Below the pieces are notes generated by a model, which searched no databases, was not told the origin of the DNA, and saw only the letters and a program-made list of their open reading frames with translations. Shown one piece after another: positions 9,906 to 19,495 of a DNA stretch of 64,000 nucleotides. The position numbers were made by a program, and so were the translations under genes. Within the stretch, counting starts at the first letter, position 1. Every line of letters starts with the position of its first letter. The stretch covers positions 7,074,917-7,138,916 of the forward strand of contig CM034536.1 of assembly GCA_020002185.1 (NCBI GenBank), in the 5' to 3' direction. Source of the stretch: Paraescarpia echinospica (taxonomy: Eukaryota > Annelida > Polychaeta > Sabellida > Siboglinidae).

Positions 9906-10115
9906 CAAATTGAACCATTTTAGTTCCACCCCGGATTAGTGCTCCCAATTAATAGCTGCCGGACAATTGGCACCGGAATCAGTTAAGGTTGCACATATTT
10001 CTTTGCAGGAGATCGTTGTTTGTCAGTAATGTTGTATGTCAGATAATTGCTTGTCCGCCAGCGTGTTGATTGTTGATTAATGTCTCCTACGTGGGACATA
10101 GATGATTATCTGGAG

Positions 10116-10200
10116 ACGGTATAAAGGGGAGATCACTTTCCCTGACTAGGGGAGATCACTTTCCCTGACTAGGGAGATCACTTTCCCTGACTAGGGGGAT
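10116..10200 (+). promoter_or_regulatory. Solo LTR promoter: TATA box followed by tandem repeats
   Basis: GGTATAAAGG is followed immediately by three and a half copies of GGAGATCACTTTCCCTGACT (20-24-bp period). The repeat block sits where the transcription start and 5' part of R would be. It is an amplified leader module of the foreign LTR. Confidence 0.6.
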
Positions 10201-10375
10201 CTCTTTCTTGTTGCTAGATGTCATGCTGTTGTACGTTGTGCAATAAAAGCCTATGCTATAGGTCGAGTCTGGACTTCTGCGATTTTTAATGTGAGACTTC
10301 GCTAGTCCTGACCAGGGAGAATCCTGAACGAAGTAGGGAGGACACCTAGCCAGACTGCGATGTATTGTACAACCC

Positions 10376-10563
10376 ATTGCTGGCATCCAGGTAAAGGTCT
10401 CGTATATCTCGCGTCCTTTGTTGCCGAAGTACGTCATGATGTTTCAGGTTTCGTTGCAAGCGGGCCTTTGATCGTAAACTCGCAGTGCTGTTTGAAGCGA
10501 CGCCATTCCTTGTCTAGATTAGCCGATTGCCAATTCGTGCAGGGTTTTTCACCGGCGTTTGCC
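10376..10563 (-). pseudogene. Gypsy Gag N-terminus
   Basis: Minus-strand frame from an ATG near 10563 reads MANAGEKPCTNW, then EWRRFKQHCEFTIKGPL. In an adjacent frame it continues KGREIYETFTWMPAMG up to the solo LTR. This is the matrix/capsid N-terminal region of K02A2.6-like Gag (usual pattern WRRFxQxCExxFxGPL...GRDIYNTW). A frameshift between the two parts is needed. It confirms that the Gypsy gag was continuous before the LTR insertion. Confidence 0.72.
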
Positions 10564-10866
10564 ATGTTGACAGCCCGTTTCACAATTTATCGTTCTGCGG
10601 TAACCAAACACTCACTGCGTGTCGATGCCGTGCACCGTCGCGGAGTCTGCGGTAATTCTAGTTGCCCCGGTCATCCCCCGGTCAACTGCGGTCAAGGTTG
10701 CCGGAGACGCGCGACGTAGAATAGGGTCATCTTTCGGCAAATGGTCCGCTGGTTTTCGTCGTCGTTCATGCCCGACGATGCCTGGAGTTAACTTACACAT
10801 CATAGTCCGTAGTTTCGGTCTCTAAAATAACTTTTTACATTATTTTATAGCTACTTCTAGACACCA
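10564..10866 (-). other. Gypsy 5' leader with primer-binding start
   Basis: About 300 bp between the 5' LTR and the Gag start. On the minus strand the first bases after the LTR are TGGTGTCTAGAAG; TGG complements the CCA end of a tRNA primer, as expected. No other signal was identified. Confidence 0.6.
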
Positions 10867-10979
10867 TGTAACATATCGTAACTCGACTATGGAATGGCAG
10901 TGTGGTAACTCTACACGTTTATTGACGGCTTGCCGCTAATCGCCATGTCGTTAATTGTACGCCTGTGTTGTCTTAGCAG
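10867..10979 (-). repeat. Gypsy 5' LTR (about 113 bp)
   Basis: Begins TGTAACATATCG like the 3' LTR and matches it for about 77 bp (to CTAATCGC at 10943). The remaining 36 bp (the U3 side) are strongly diverged but of equal length. GTGAT follows at 10980-10984, matching the repeat at 3103-3107. The outer end is CTTAGCAG, so either the terminal CA is mutated or the border is one base off. Confidence 0.65.
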
Positions 10980-11027
10980 GTGATTCAATTTTAGTGTATC
11001 TTAATTAATTAATACAGTAATAATATG

Positions 11028-11160
11028 CATTGGCGCGGGAACGAAATTAATATTGGGGGAGCGGAGCTTCAGCACCACTCCGCTCGATCGATCAAAGACG
11101 GGGAGGGGGTGCTGTTGAAATGTTTTCGCCGCCGCACCGCCGTAATTTCAAACCCACATT
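11028..11160 (-). mobile_element. MITE family M1, copy 3 (partial)
   Basis: Begins CATTGGCGCGGGAACG, the family terminus (CAGTGGCGCGGGAACG), followed by AGCTTCAGCACCACT and TTTTCGCCGCCGC. It aligns to the reverse complement of the right end of the copy at 30275-30753. The far end is not recognisable, so the copy is truncated. Confidence 0.75.
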
Positions 11161-11389
11161 TAGGCTCAAATTGACTCGGGATGGGGCATTCCAGGTAGGG
11201 CAGCTGCTTCTTTCCCCAGTTTTCGCGCCTACGATAATATTTACGCCATAATATGGCAGGCCGATAATGTGCACTGCGCAGGATGTTGCCAAAATTTAGC
11301 TATGTTAATTCATAAATGGTATTGTAGATTAACAGCCGTTTCTTGTTCATAATGCATAACTACGATTAGCATTCATTGGTTCAATATCT

Positions 11390-11575
11390 GATTCGTAGCT
11401 AAATGAGTCATTATTGGTTGCTAAGTTAACGCGTTAACTTCTCTGAATCCTTATTGGTTGATAAGTTAACGAGCTAACTTCTTCAAGTCCGCATTGATTG
11501 CTAAGTTAACGCGTTAACTTCTTCGTGTTCTCATTGGTTCCTAAGTTAACGCGTTAACTTCTTATTCAACGCGTT
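11390..11575. repeat. 41-bp tandem repeat with AAGTTAACGCGTTAACTT palindrome
   Basis: Four copies of approximately CATTGGTTGCTAAGTTAACG + CGTTAACTTCTTCRWGTYC. In three of them the core is the perfect 18-bp palindrome AAGTTAACGCGTTAACTT; the second copy has AACGAGCTAAC. Each unit also carries ATTGGTT, an inverted CCAAT box. Confidence 0.88.
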
Positions 11576-11579
11576 GAGT

Positions 11580-12005
11580 GTACCGTGTTTATGACTCTAT
11601 TGGCCAGCCATAATACGCCGTGTGGCGTCTTTGATGTGGTACATGTATGGCAGGCCGATAGGGCCATAAACGCGGTACTAAGTAACTCATAAATGAGCCC
11701 TAGTAAACATTGGTCGGTAGCACGAAACACACATTCAAAGTGGTGAGCTTAAAAAGATTGTTTTTCACACTTTTGTTAATGTTTTTTAATTATATTTCCG
11801 TTTGTGCGCGTTGAAAACAAAGGAAACTGCGGCATGCATAAACGAAATGTATATGCTCTGACGTGTGTGTATTAGATTTTAAATGCTAAAAGGGGTTCGC
11901 TATGGTTCGTTGGTACAATATGCACACTTCTATTTGTAATGTATTATGGTATTACATTATTTTACATATATAGGGTAATTACACATTACTGATTCCAAGA
12001 CTGTT
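11580..12005. other. AT-rich gap, nothing recognised
   Basis: About 425 bp. A segment near 11590-11690 (GGCCAGCCATAATACGCC ... GGCAGGCCGATAGGGCC) resembles 11230-11270, suggesting an old local duplication. No coding signal is seen. Confidence 0.45.
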
Positions 12006-12841
12006 AAGCGGGGGGTAGTTGTGAGGATACGCTCTCACTACATATTAAGTGCCCCTCTCGTAAAGCCTCTGACAGCCGAATCCAGCTCCTGGCCTTCACG
12101 TGGCGGAATCGTTCTTTACTGACAGAAGAAGTGGCAAAGGCGGATATATGGCGCCTTAAAATCAGACACCTCGGGCAGATGGGGCTTGTTAACCTTGACT
12201 GGTCGCATGTCTAGGAGAAGGTAAACTTTTATTCCAAACCTCCGCTGCCTTGCGGCTATACTCTCACACGGGAAAGGCTAAGGGAGAACACCCTGACAAT
12301 AAATCCGGAGTCGGAGTCCCTAAGGCGGTCCGATGTTGTGTTCAACGTCCTTCTGGCAGCTCTTGCGACGGCACTGGTGCCAAACTGTATCAGCTCTGGA
12401 TGTTCCTTTGGATCCACCAGTGACATGGAGAGGGAGACTTGCTGCATGGACAATAACTGGCCCTCCATATCAACTTGCCCAGACTTGTGCCTGAAGAGGA
12501 CACTCCAGCTTCACCTCACGGTGTAGATAAAACACGGGAAGCCGCAGTTTACCGGTTATAAGCCTCCTGCTCGATTGGCGTATAGTGTGGCGCCAGGGGT
12601 TGCTTCCGTCGGTAGGAGAGATCTACAGATCTCACAGGATAGCTACCGCCCGCCTCAAGCTCGGCAGCCCCCAGCCAGCAAGGTGTTGGCTCGCCACGGT
12701 TCACCTGCCTCACTGGGTGCGTGGGACTTAGGGTTTTGCAACCTGAAGAGTGGACTGAAATTCCTGCACCAAGCAACACAAGATAGAGCACAAAACAGAT
12801 AATGAAAAGGAAAACGGACCGGAACCGGAAAAGGAAATCGA

Positions 12842-13655
12842 TTATGAAGTTGGGATGCTGGAACATTGACAGGACCTCCAAGACATCAGTGACGCCCAAA
12901 AAACTGCAGTCATTAACAACGAGCTCAAAAGGCTCGATGTCGACATCGCCACACTCCAACAAAAACGCCTGGCTGAATCAGGGTCTTTGAGGGAAAAGGA
13001 CCACACGTTCTATTGGTAAGGCAAGGGACTCGATAATACAAGAGAGCACGGCGTAGGCATTGCAGTCAATAACAAATTGCTAGGGATGATAGAGCCTGAC
13101 GGAAACGGATCTGAAAGACTCCTCTCGCTCCGTCTTCAAACGTGCGACGGCCCTGTCAACATCATCAGTGTGTATGCGCCAACCTTGTACTCAACATCAG
13201 AAGCCAAAGATGAGTTTTATGGAAACCTAGAATCCATCATCAGCCAGATACCGCCACAGGAACACCAGCTGCTGTTGGGTGACATCAACGCAAGGGTGGG
13301 AGCCGATCATGTCGTCTGGCCAGTCTGCCTGGGACATCACGGAGTCGGCAAGATAAATGAGTCTGGACAGCGACTTCTTGAGTTGTGCTTCTACATCGAC
13401 CTCTGCATCACCAACTCCTTCTTTCAGACGAAGCCCCAACACAATACATCGTGGAGACACCCCCGATCAAAACACTGGCATCAGCTGGACTGATCATCAC
13501 TAGACGCTCTTGCCTCCAGAATGTTCTCATCACTCGTTCCTACCACAGCGCTGACTGCGATACAGACCACTCCTTGGTGTGCTGCAGGATTAGAGGTTGC
13601 AGCCTAAGAAGATACATCGCTCTAAACGCGAAAAAAAACCTCGCATTGATGTGAG
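12842..13655 (+). pseudogene. LINE APE-type endonuclease domain
   Basis: Nicks target DNA to prime reverse transcription. Visible motifs are MKLGCWNI at the start (catalytic Asn region of exonuclease/endonuclease/phosphatase folds). The frame 13077-13493 gives RLQTCDGPVNIISVYAPTLY, LLLGDINARVGAD (GDxNA catalytic box), LGHHGVGKINESGQRLLELC, and TSWRHPRSKHWHQLD. It then shifts to LIITRRSCLQNVLITRSYHS and DCDTDHSLV, where the SDH box is represented by TDH. At least three frame changes (about 12900-13070, 13488 and 13595) make it non-functional. Confidence 0.83.
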
Positions 13656-14042
13656 CAAGACAACACATCCCGAAAAGGCAGCACTGTTTACAGAGGTACT
13701 GGAGGATGCACTGAACAACAGTCTACCACTTGACACTGCCACTCAGACATGGAACCATGTACGCGACACAGTACCAAATGATGCCATCACAGTCTTTGGA
13801 AAGAAGAAGTCAAGGAAAACAAATGATTGATTCGAGATTAACTGCGGTGTGATGACTCCAGTTATCGAGGCCAAGCGTGCAGCCCTTGAAGAACACAAGT
13901 GCTCACCCAGCAAAGCAACGCTCCAGGTACTCCGAACAGCCAGAAGCAAAGTTTAGCAGACTGCTAGGCCCTGTGCGAACGTTGCTGGCACCAGATATGC
14001 AAGGACACCCAGAGGTCAGTTGATACAGGTAACAGTAGGGCC

Positions 14043-15710
14043 ATGAATGACGGCATCAACAAAGATATAGGCCCTACTCAGAGCAAGGCAGCTCCCTTGA
14101 GGTCCTCCACAAGAAAGCCTATCCATGACAGGAAAAATCTAATGGAGCGGTGGATAGAGTACTACTCAGAACTATGCTCCAGAGAGAATGCTGTCACGAG
14201 CTCAGCCATGGATGGCATAGAATTTCCGCCCATTCTAACAGAGCTGGACGAGGAATCAACCATAGACGAACTCAGCAAGGTTATTGACAACCTCTCCATT
14301 GGAAAAGCACCTGGAGACGATGGAATTCCACCCGAAATCATCAAGTGCGGCAAGAGCACTCTGCTCGTACTTCTTTGTCAGTGCTGGAATGAAGGGGCCA
14401 TGCCGCAAGACACGAGGGATGCCAACATCGTTACGCAATACAAGGAGAAAAGAGACAGGAGTGATTGTAACAATTACAGAGACATCTCACTCCTGAGCGT
14501 AGTTGGCAAGTTGTTTGCTCGTGTCATCCTGAACAGACTACACATACTCGCTGATAGAGTCTACCCCGAATCCCGGTGTGGCTTCAGAGCAAATAGATCA
14601 ACTAGTGACATGATTGTTTCGCTTCGACAGTTACAGGAGAAATGCAGGAAACAGCAGAAGCCGCTGTGCATTGCCTTCATCGATCTTACCAAAGCCTTCG
14701 ACCTTGTGAGCAGGGATGGTCTGTTCAAGATCCTACCGAAGATAGGATGCCCCCCCAAAGCTCTGCAGCGTAATCAGGTCATTCCATAATGATACGAGAG
14801 GTACAATCCTGTATGACGGTTCTACTTCCGAGATTTTAGCGTTACCAGTAGCATCAAACAGGGATGCGTCCTCGCCCCAACCGTCTTTGGGATAGTATTT
14901 GCCCTTATGTTGAAGCACGCCTTTGGATCTTCGACAGAGGGAGTGAACATGCACACGAGATCTGACGGAAAACTATTCAACATGGCTCGCCTAAAAGCGA
15001 AGACCAAGGTACGCCTGGCCCTTGTCAGAGACTTTCTATTTGCGGATGATACAGTAGTCATTACGCATACCGAGGACGAGCTACAAAACCTCATGAACCG
15101 CTTTGCACAGGCATGCATGGATGTCGGACTGACAATCAGCTTGAGAAAGACTAACATCATGGGGCAGGACGTGATCACTCCCCCAAACATCACCATATAC
15201 AATTGTGAGTTAAAGGTCGTCCACCTCTTCACCTACCTCGGGTCCACCATTGCTGACAACCTCTCATTAGAAGCAGACATCAGCAGAAGGATTTGGCGAG
15301 CGGCCTCAATACTTGCCCGGCTTACAAAGAGAGAGTGGAATAACAAAATGCTGACAGAGCACACAAAGGTGACAGTGTACAACGCCTGCGTGCTGAGTAC
15401 ACTTCTGTACGGCATTGAGTCCTGGACACTGTACTCCACTCAGGAGAATCGACTGGACTCATTTCACATGCGCTGCCTGCGGCGCATCGTCGGGATCTCC
15501 TGGAATGAACGCGTCCCCTACACAGAGGTCCTCTCACGTGCCAAGTCTGTGAGCCTGGTGACCGCGCTCAGGCAACGCCGCCTCCGCTGGCTCGGCTATG
15601 TGCATCGGGTGGAAGATGGGAGACTTCCAAAAGACATCCTCTACGGAGATCTGGCCTCGGGAAAGAGAGCTACAGGACGTCCCCATCTGCGCTTCAAGGA
15701 TGTATGTTAG
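14043..15710 (+). pseudogene. LINE reverse transcriptase domain
   Basis: Frame 14043-14789 contains WIEYYSELCSRE, APGDDGIPPEIIK, NNYRDISLLSVVGKLFARVI, ESRCGFRANRSTSDMI and LCIAFIDLTKAFDLVSR (first catalytic Asp). A frameshift follows near 14780, where SFHNDTRGTILYDGS is still readable. Frame 14907-15710 then has DFLFADDTVVITH (catalytic Asp pair), FTYLGSTIADN, LLYGIESWTLY, RLRWLGYVHR and GKRATGRPHLRFKDVC and a stop. Between the frames, QGCVLAP-like text near 14862 marks the B motif. Confidence 0.88.
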
Positions 15711-16050
15711 CGAGACTTGAAGGCACTAGACATAGATGTTGACAACTGGGAGGATCTTGCTGGAGGCCAATCCACATGGAGGCAGAAACTACACAGGGGT
15801 CTAAAAAGAGGAGAGGATACTCTCCGCAGGCTAGCAGAAGAAAAACGCAACCGCGGAAGACACCCAGGCTGAGAACAGAGCCGAGAGCACCTTCAAGTAC
15901 AGCATATGCAATAAAGACTGCCACTCAAGAATTGGCCTCTACAGCCACAACAGAAGCTGCCCAGCCAACAACTGATCTTCGACACCAGGGCACAGATCCA
16001 TCGTCTTACGAGACTGCAGGATGCCTACTATTACGTATTACCTAGTTATA
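15711..16050 (+). pseudogene. LINE C-terminal tail with CCHC-like zinc finger
   Basis: After a TAG at the end of the RT frame the same frame reads DLKALDIDVDNWEDLA, RQKLHRGLKRGEDTLRRLAE. In another frame it reads YSICNKDCHSRIGLYSHNRSC. That is the terminal zinc finger of this LINE family (normally CSICNKDCHSRIGLYSHxRxC); here the first cysteine is Tyr. The frame then ends at CPANN and a stop. Confidence 0.75.
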
Positions 16051-16099
16051 GAATAGTAAGAATAATAATACAATTCGTAAGCAAAAAAAAAAAAAAAAA

Positions 16100-17490
16100 T
16101 TTACTTTGTATATTATATAAATATGAGCTTTATGGATACGTCTTATATTATCAAGTAGTGTAATGTATAAGTATATTGTAAAGTTGCATGTACAGTTGTA
16201 TCACTAAACCATGATAATAAACCTCGTAGAGAGTGTATCACCTATAGTGAAAGGAGATCAATCAACAAAGCGAAAGTAGTGTAACAGAGAAAATACATGT
16301 CTCACCACGCTCGGTCCATACAAACGTCAACTTCGATTGAGAACAAGATCTAACAAAAAAACTACGAGTGGAACTACACAGAAAAGGAAGGGATCGTTCG
16401 CCGTGCCACTGCGATGTCTCGTAGCTTCGAAAACAAGCGCGACAACTGGATGCAAAAACAATAATGCACCAATGTTGTTCGGACAATAAGGACGGGGAAG
16501 CGTGGATGAAATCTGACTAATGCGCGGCGTGGGCACACCATGACTTGCCAGGATCCGAGTGTGCACAATGTTTTTTTTTGCGAAATGTGTGATGACGACT
16601 AAACAATATACAAGTGGATGTGCAAGGGCCCCATTTTGGACGCACTTTTTTAGCGAGTCAAAAGTCGGGTGGTGTTCTGAAACACCCCGTAGATACAGTG
16701 ATGTTATTAGGAATACTCTTAATTTTAGCACAAACGTAGTCAAATAAGTGGAGAAGAAGATCACATAGAAATGAAATGTTTTAGAATAAAAAATATCAAC
16801 TTTATGAGAAATCTCGCTTAATTATTACTAACTCCTATATATGGGAAGTGATCACATATCCAATGGGGCATGGGTTCAGTTGGTGTATTATTATATAGGC
16901 AACTATGCACGTGCTGCAGGAAAACGACATTGTAGCATTTGGAACAATACAAATAATTATGTATATCCATGAATTACAACAGACTGTGACTCCCCTTCTC
17001 CGTAACAAATGGCTTTGTTTACCGACACAAGCCATCAGACGAGCTATTCACGAAGAATCGGTAACACACCTGAGCAAACAATTCACGTGTCGTGCGCACA
17101 TGCAACGGCGGTTGGCATCAAAGAGAAACCACCTTCATCGTTCTTCCCAGTATTAATTCGTGGATTAAGAATGGATTTAATTCCGTCAAGCATTAATTAA
17201 TGGTACTTAGCCCATTTCACAAAGCCAAACATTTGAAAAATGGCATGGCCATTACGCAATTATTCCGAGTCCAACAAACCACACGAGGAATGTACAGACT
17301 GCAACCCCAAAGGATATGGACGGTTGTCTCCGAATTTCAAAGACGTTATTGGGTAAATCGCGCTAACAAATTCCTGCATGTTGTATATCCGAGTTCATGA
17401 CGCGATGTAACTATTTTTAACATATTATCAATAAAAATACATACGAAAATATAACATTACACTACAGATATACAAACGTACTTAATTATA
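16100..17490. other. AT-rich gap, nothing recognised
   Basis: About 1.4 kb downstream of the LINE poly(A). Several open frames of 60-145 codons on either strand lack motifs, biased codon use or splice-like borders. No repeat unit is visible. Confidence 0.5.
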
Positions 17491-17493
17491 GAA

Positions 17494-17503
17494 CAAAACG
17501 GGA

Positions 17504-17543
<40 letters not shown>

Positions 17544-17665
17544 GCACGCGCGCGCGCGTGTGTGTGTGTGTGTGTGCATGCATGTGTGCGCGTGAGCGTG
17601 TCCGCTTTTCTGCGCATGTCTGCGTGATGCGTGCCTGTGCGTGCATGTGCGTGCCTATGTAAGCC
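17494..17665. repeat. (GT)n / (CG)n alternating purine-pyrimidine tract
   Basis: Long GT repeat with an embedded GCACGCGCGCGCGCGT core near 17542-17558, degenerating to GTGCATGCGTGC variants to about 17665. Strict purine-pyrimidine alternation gives Z-DNA potential. Confidence 0.93.
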
Positions 17666-17962
17666 TGTTCGTGCATGTGTACATGTTTTGCTGTAAAAAC
17701 TTAAAACTAGCACTTAAGATTAAAACGAGAGGGAATGTTTTTTTTTAAAAACAAAACTTGTTAATGGTACTTTCAAATGTCTCCGTGACAGAGGATTTTG
17801 GAAAGCTGCGTTAACAGGATCGTTGGGGTAAAGTTGGCCTCGATACTGAGCATTTCGAAAAGCTTCTTAAATTTAACAAGGATTCTGTTTAGTGATGGAT
17901 TTCCCCGATGAGCTCTTTACCGTAGTGAAACTGTCCCTGGTGTCATGTTCTCTCTGTTGCAG

Positions 17963-18068
17963 CCGGCGCCCGGGGCTGTGACAAGCCAGGAACAACAACA
18001 CAAGCAAGACGCCCATACCGAGAGGATCCTGAAGCTGATGAGGAGGCAGCTCTCTATCCCACTGATGG
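17963..18068 (+). CDS. Orphan internal exon (106 bp), gene unknown
   Basis: Preceded by a pyrimidine-rich acceptor (TGTTCTCTCTGTTGCAG ending at 17962) and followed by the donor GG|GTGAGAC at 18069. One frame is open throughout and reads PAPGAVTSQEQQHKQDAHTE, then RILKLMRRQLSIPLM, an amphipathic, Lys/Arg-rich end. GC content and codon use contrast with the AT-rich flanks. No domain is recognised and no neighbouring exon could be joined. It could be a real exon of a long gene or part of a decayed element, since a Gypsy integrase scrap starts only about 100 bp downstream. Confidence 0.45.
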
Positions 18069-18164
18069 GTGAGACACAGGCCCTTAGCCAGAAATATGTT
18101 TTGCCAGTCTTGAATTAATTAAAAGTATGGGGAGAAGAGTAATCATTACAGCAATGTTCAAATA

Positions 18165-18352
18165 GCAGATACTACGAGAACTGCATGTGATACAGCCTGG
18201 CATGGTCAGAATAAAGTCGATCGCTAGAAGCTTCGTCTGGTGGCCTGGCCTTGATGCGGATACCGAGGACTGTGTCCCAAACAGTCAGGTAGCGAGCACG
18301 CCGAAGGGATAGCACCACTTGTTCCATGGCCGTGGGCTACCCCAGTAAATAA
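18165..18352 (+). pseudogene. Gypsy integrase zinc-module fragment
   Basis: Plus-strand text LRELHVIQPGMVRIKSIARS followed by FVWWPGLDADTEDCV matches the HHCC module of Gypsy integrases (usual pattern ELHxGHPGMVRMKxLARxYVWWPGxDxDIE). The conserved GHPG is QPG here and the downstream CxxC pair is gone. It is unrelated in orientation to the large Gypsy at 3-11 kb. The tandem array begins directly after it. Confidence 0.78.
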
Positions 18353-18354
18353 GG

Positions 18355-18394
18355 AACCAATTTTGAACCAGTTTGACACGTGTCATACTGGTTC
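18355..18394. repeat. 30-nt near-perfect palindrome at the edge of minisatellite D
   Basis: 18365-18394 reads GAACCAGT-T-TGACACGTGTCA-T-ACTGGTTC. It is fully self-complementary apart from one T/T pair on each side, centred on CACGTG. A degenerate second copy lies at about 18474-18507. Confidence 0.85.
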
Positions 18395-19495
18395 ATAACT
18401 GGTACGGCTCCACCAGTACGTGCATTCACGTGTATTCATGTGAATACACGTGTTCTGCCTATTTTCACGAGTTTTGAACCATTTTGACACGTGTCATACT
18501 GGTTCAGAACTGGTACGGCTCCACCGGTACGTGTCTTCACGTGAATTCACGAGTTAATTCACGTGTGAAACTAGGGAAACTGGTACGGTTCCAGGGGAAC
18601 GAGTAATCACGTGAAATCACGGGTGCATTCACGTATGGAACTGGGGAAACTGGTACGGTTCCGGGGGAACGAGTAATCACGTGAATTCACGGGTTCATTC
18701 ACGTGTGAAACTAGGAAAACGGGTACGGTTCCAGGGGAACGAACAATCACGTGAATTCACGGGTTCATTCACGTGTGAAACTGGGAAAACTGGTACGGTT
18801 CCAGGGGAACGAGCAATCACGTGAATTCACGGGTTCACTCACGTGTGAAACTGGGGAAACTGGTACGGTTCCAGGGGAACGAGCAGTCACGTGAATTAAC
18901 GTGTTCATTGACGTGTGGAAGTGTGGAAACTGGTACGGTTTCAGGGGAACGAGTAATCACGTGAATTAACGTGTTCATTCACGTGTGGAACTGGGGAAAC
19001 CGCTACAGTTTTAGGGGAACGAGTAATCACGTGAATTAATGTGTACGTTCACGTGTGGAACTGAAGAAACTGGTACGGTTTTAGCGGAACGAGTAATCAC
19101 GTGAATTCACGTGATCATTCACATGTGAAACTGGGGACACTGGTACGGTTCTAGCGAAATGAATATTCACGTGAATTCAGGGGTTCATTCATGTATTCAT
19201 TCATCCGTGAAACTGGGGAAACTGGTTCGGTCCCAGGGGTACGAGTAATCACGTGAATTAACGATTTGCTTCACGTGTGGAGCTGGGGTCATTGATACGG
19301 TTCTAACGGAACGAGTATTCGCGTTAATTCACGTGTTTCTTCACGTGTGGAACTGGGGGAACTGGTACGGTCATAGTGGAAGGGTATTCACATGAATTCA
19401 AGTGTTCATTCACGTGTGAAACTGAGGACACTGGTACGGTTCTAGCGGAACGAGTATTCACGTGAATTAAGGAGTTCATTAACGTGTTGATTTGT
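18395..19495. repeat. Minisatellite D, 70-bp unit, CACGTG-rich (about 15 copies)
   Basis: Units read approximately GAGTAATCACGTGAATTCAC, GGGTTCATTCACGTGTG, AAACTGGGGAAACTGGTACG and GTTCCAGGGGAAC. Spacing is 70 bp (for example GAGTAATCACG at 18600 and 18670). Each unit holds two CACGTG E-box palindromes. Copies become more divergent toward the right end. Confidence 0.93.

Larger units (their letters stand above)
9609..10371 (+). mobile_element. Solo LTR (763 bp) of a different LTR retrotransposon, nested in gag
   Basis: Starts TGTAAAGG and ends TTGTACA, flanked on both sides by ACCC (9605-9608 and 10372-10375), a 4-bp target duplication. The Gypsy gag frame resumes in phase on either side of the duplication, which fixes the borders. 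Inside, on the plus strand, are a TATA box (GGTATAAAGG, about 10118) and an AATAAAA poly(A) signal (about 10242), as expected of an LTR. No internal domain is present, so it is a product of LTR-LTR recombination. Confidence 0.88.
3103..10984 (-). mobile_element. Gypsy (Ty3/Metaviridae) LTR retrotransposon with two nested insertions
   Basis: Complete but dead minus-strand element. In transcript order it contains the 5' LTR (10867-10979), TGG primer-binding start, gag, DTGA protease, RT, RNase H, integrase, polypurine tract (3220-3233) and 3' LTR (3108-3219). GTGAT flanks both ends (3103-3107 and 10980-10984), as expected of a 5-bp target duplication. Subtracting the nested LINE (4888-7008) and nested solo LTR plus its TSD (9609-10375) leaves about 5 kb, normal for a small Gypsy. 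The gag-pol sequence style (PTDWVNS, DLKDLNKAI, LTTFNTP) resembles the widespread K02A2.6-like invertebrate Gypsy group. Stops, frameshifts and altered catalytic residues show it is inactive. Confidence 0.88.
12010..16099 (+). mobile_element. Near full-length LINE with APE endonuclease, RT, C-terminal zinc finger and poly(A)
   Basis: About 4.1-kb plus-strand non-LTR retrotransposon. It has a 5' untranslated region (about 12010-12840), endonuclease (12842-13650), RT (14043-15710), C-terminal region with a zinc finger (to about 16000) and a 17-bp A tail (16083-16099). Several frameshifts and stops break the single ORF expected of this family. The 5' limit is uncertain. The family resembles the L1/RTE-like endonuclease-RT elements common in cnidarians, molluscs and echinoderms; the exact clade is not asserted. 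Confidence 0.85.

Noticed and set aside
17482..17713. Thr/His-rich frames (THTHTH)
   Set aside because: Direct translation of the GT repeat.
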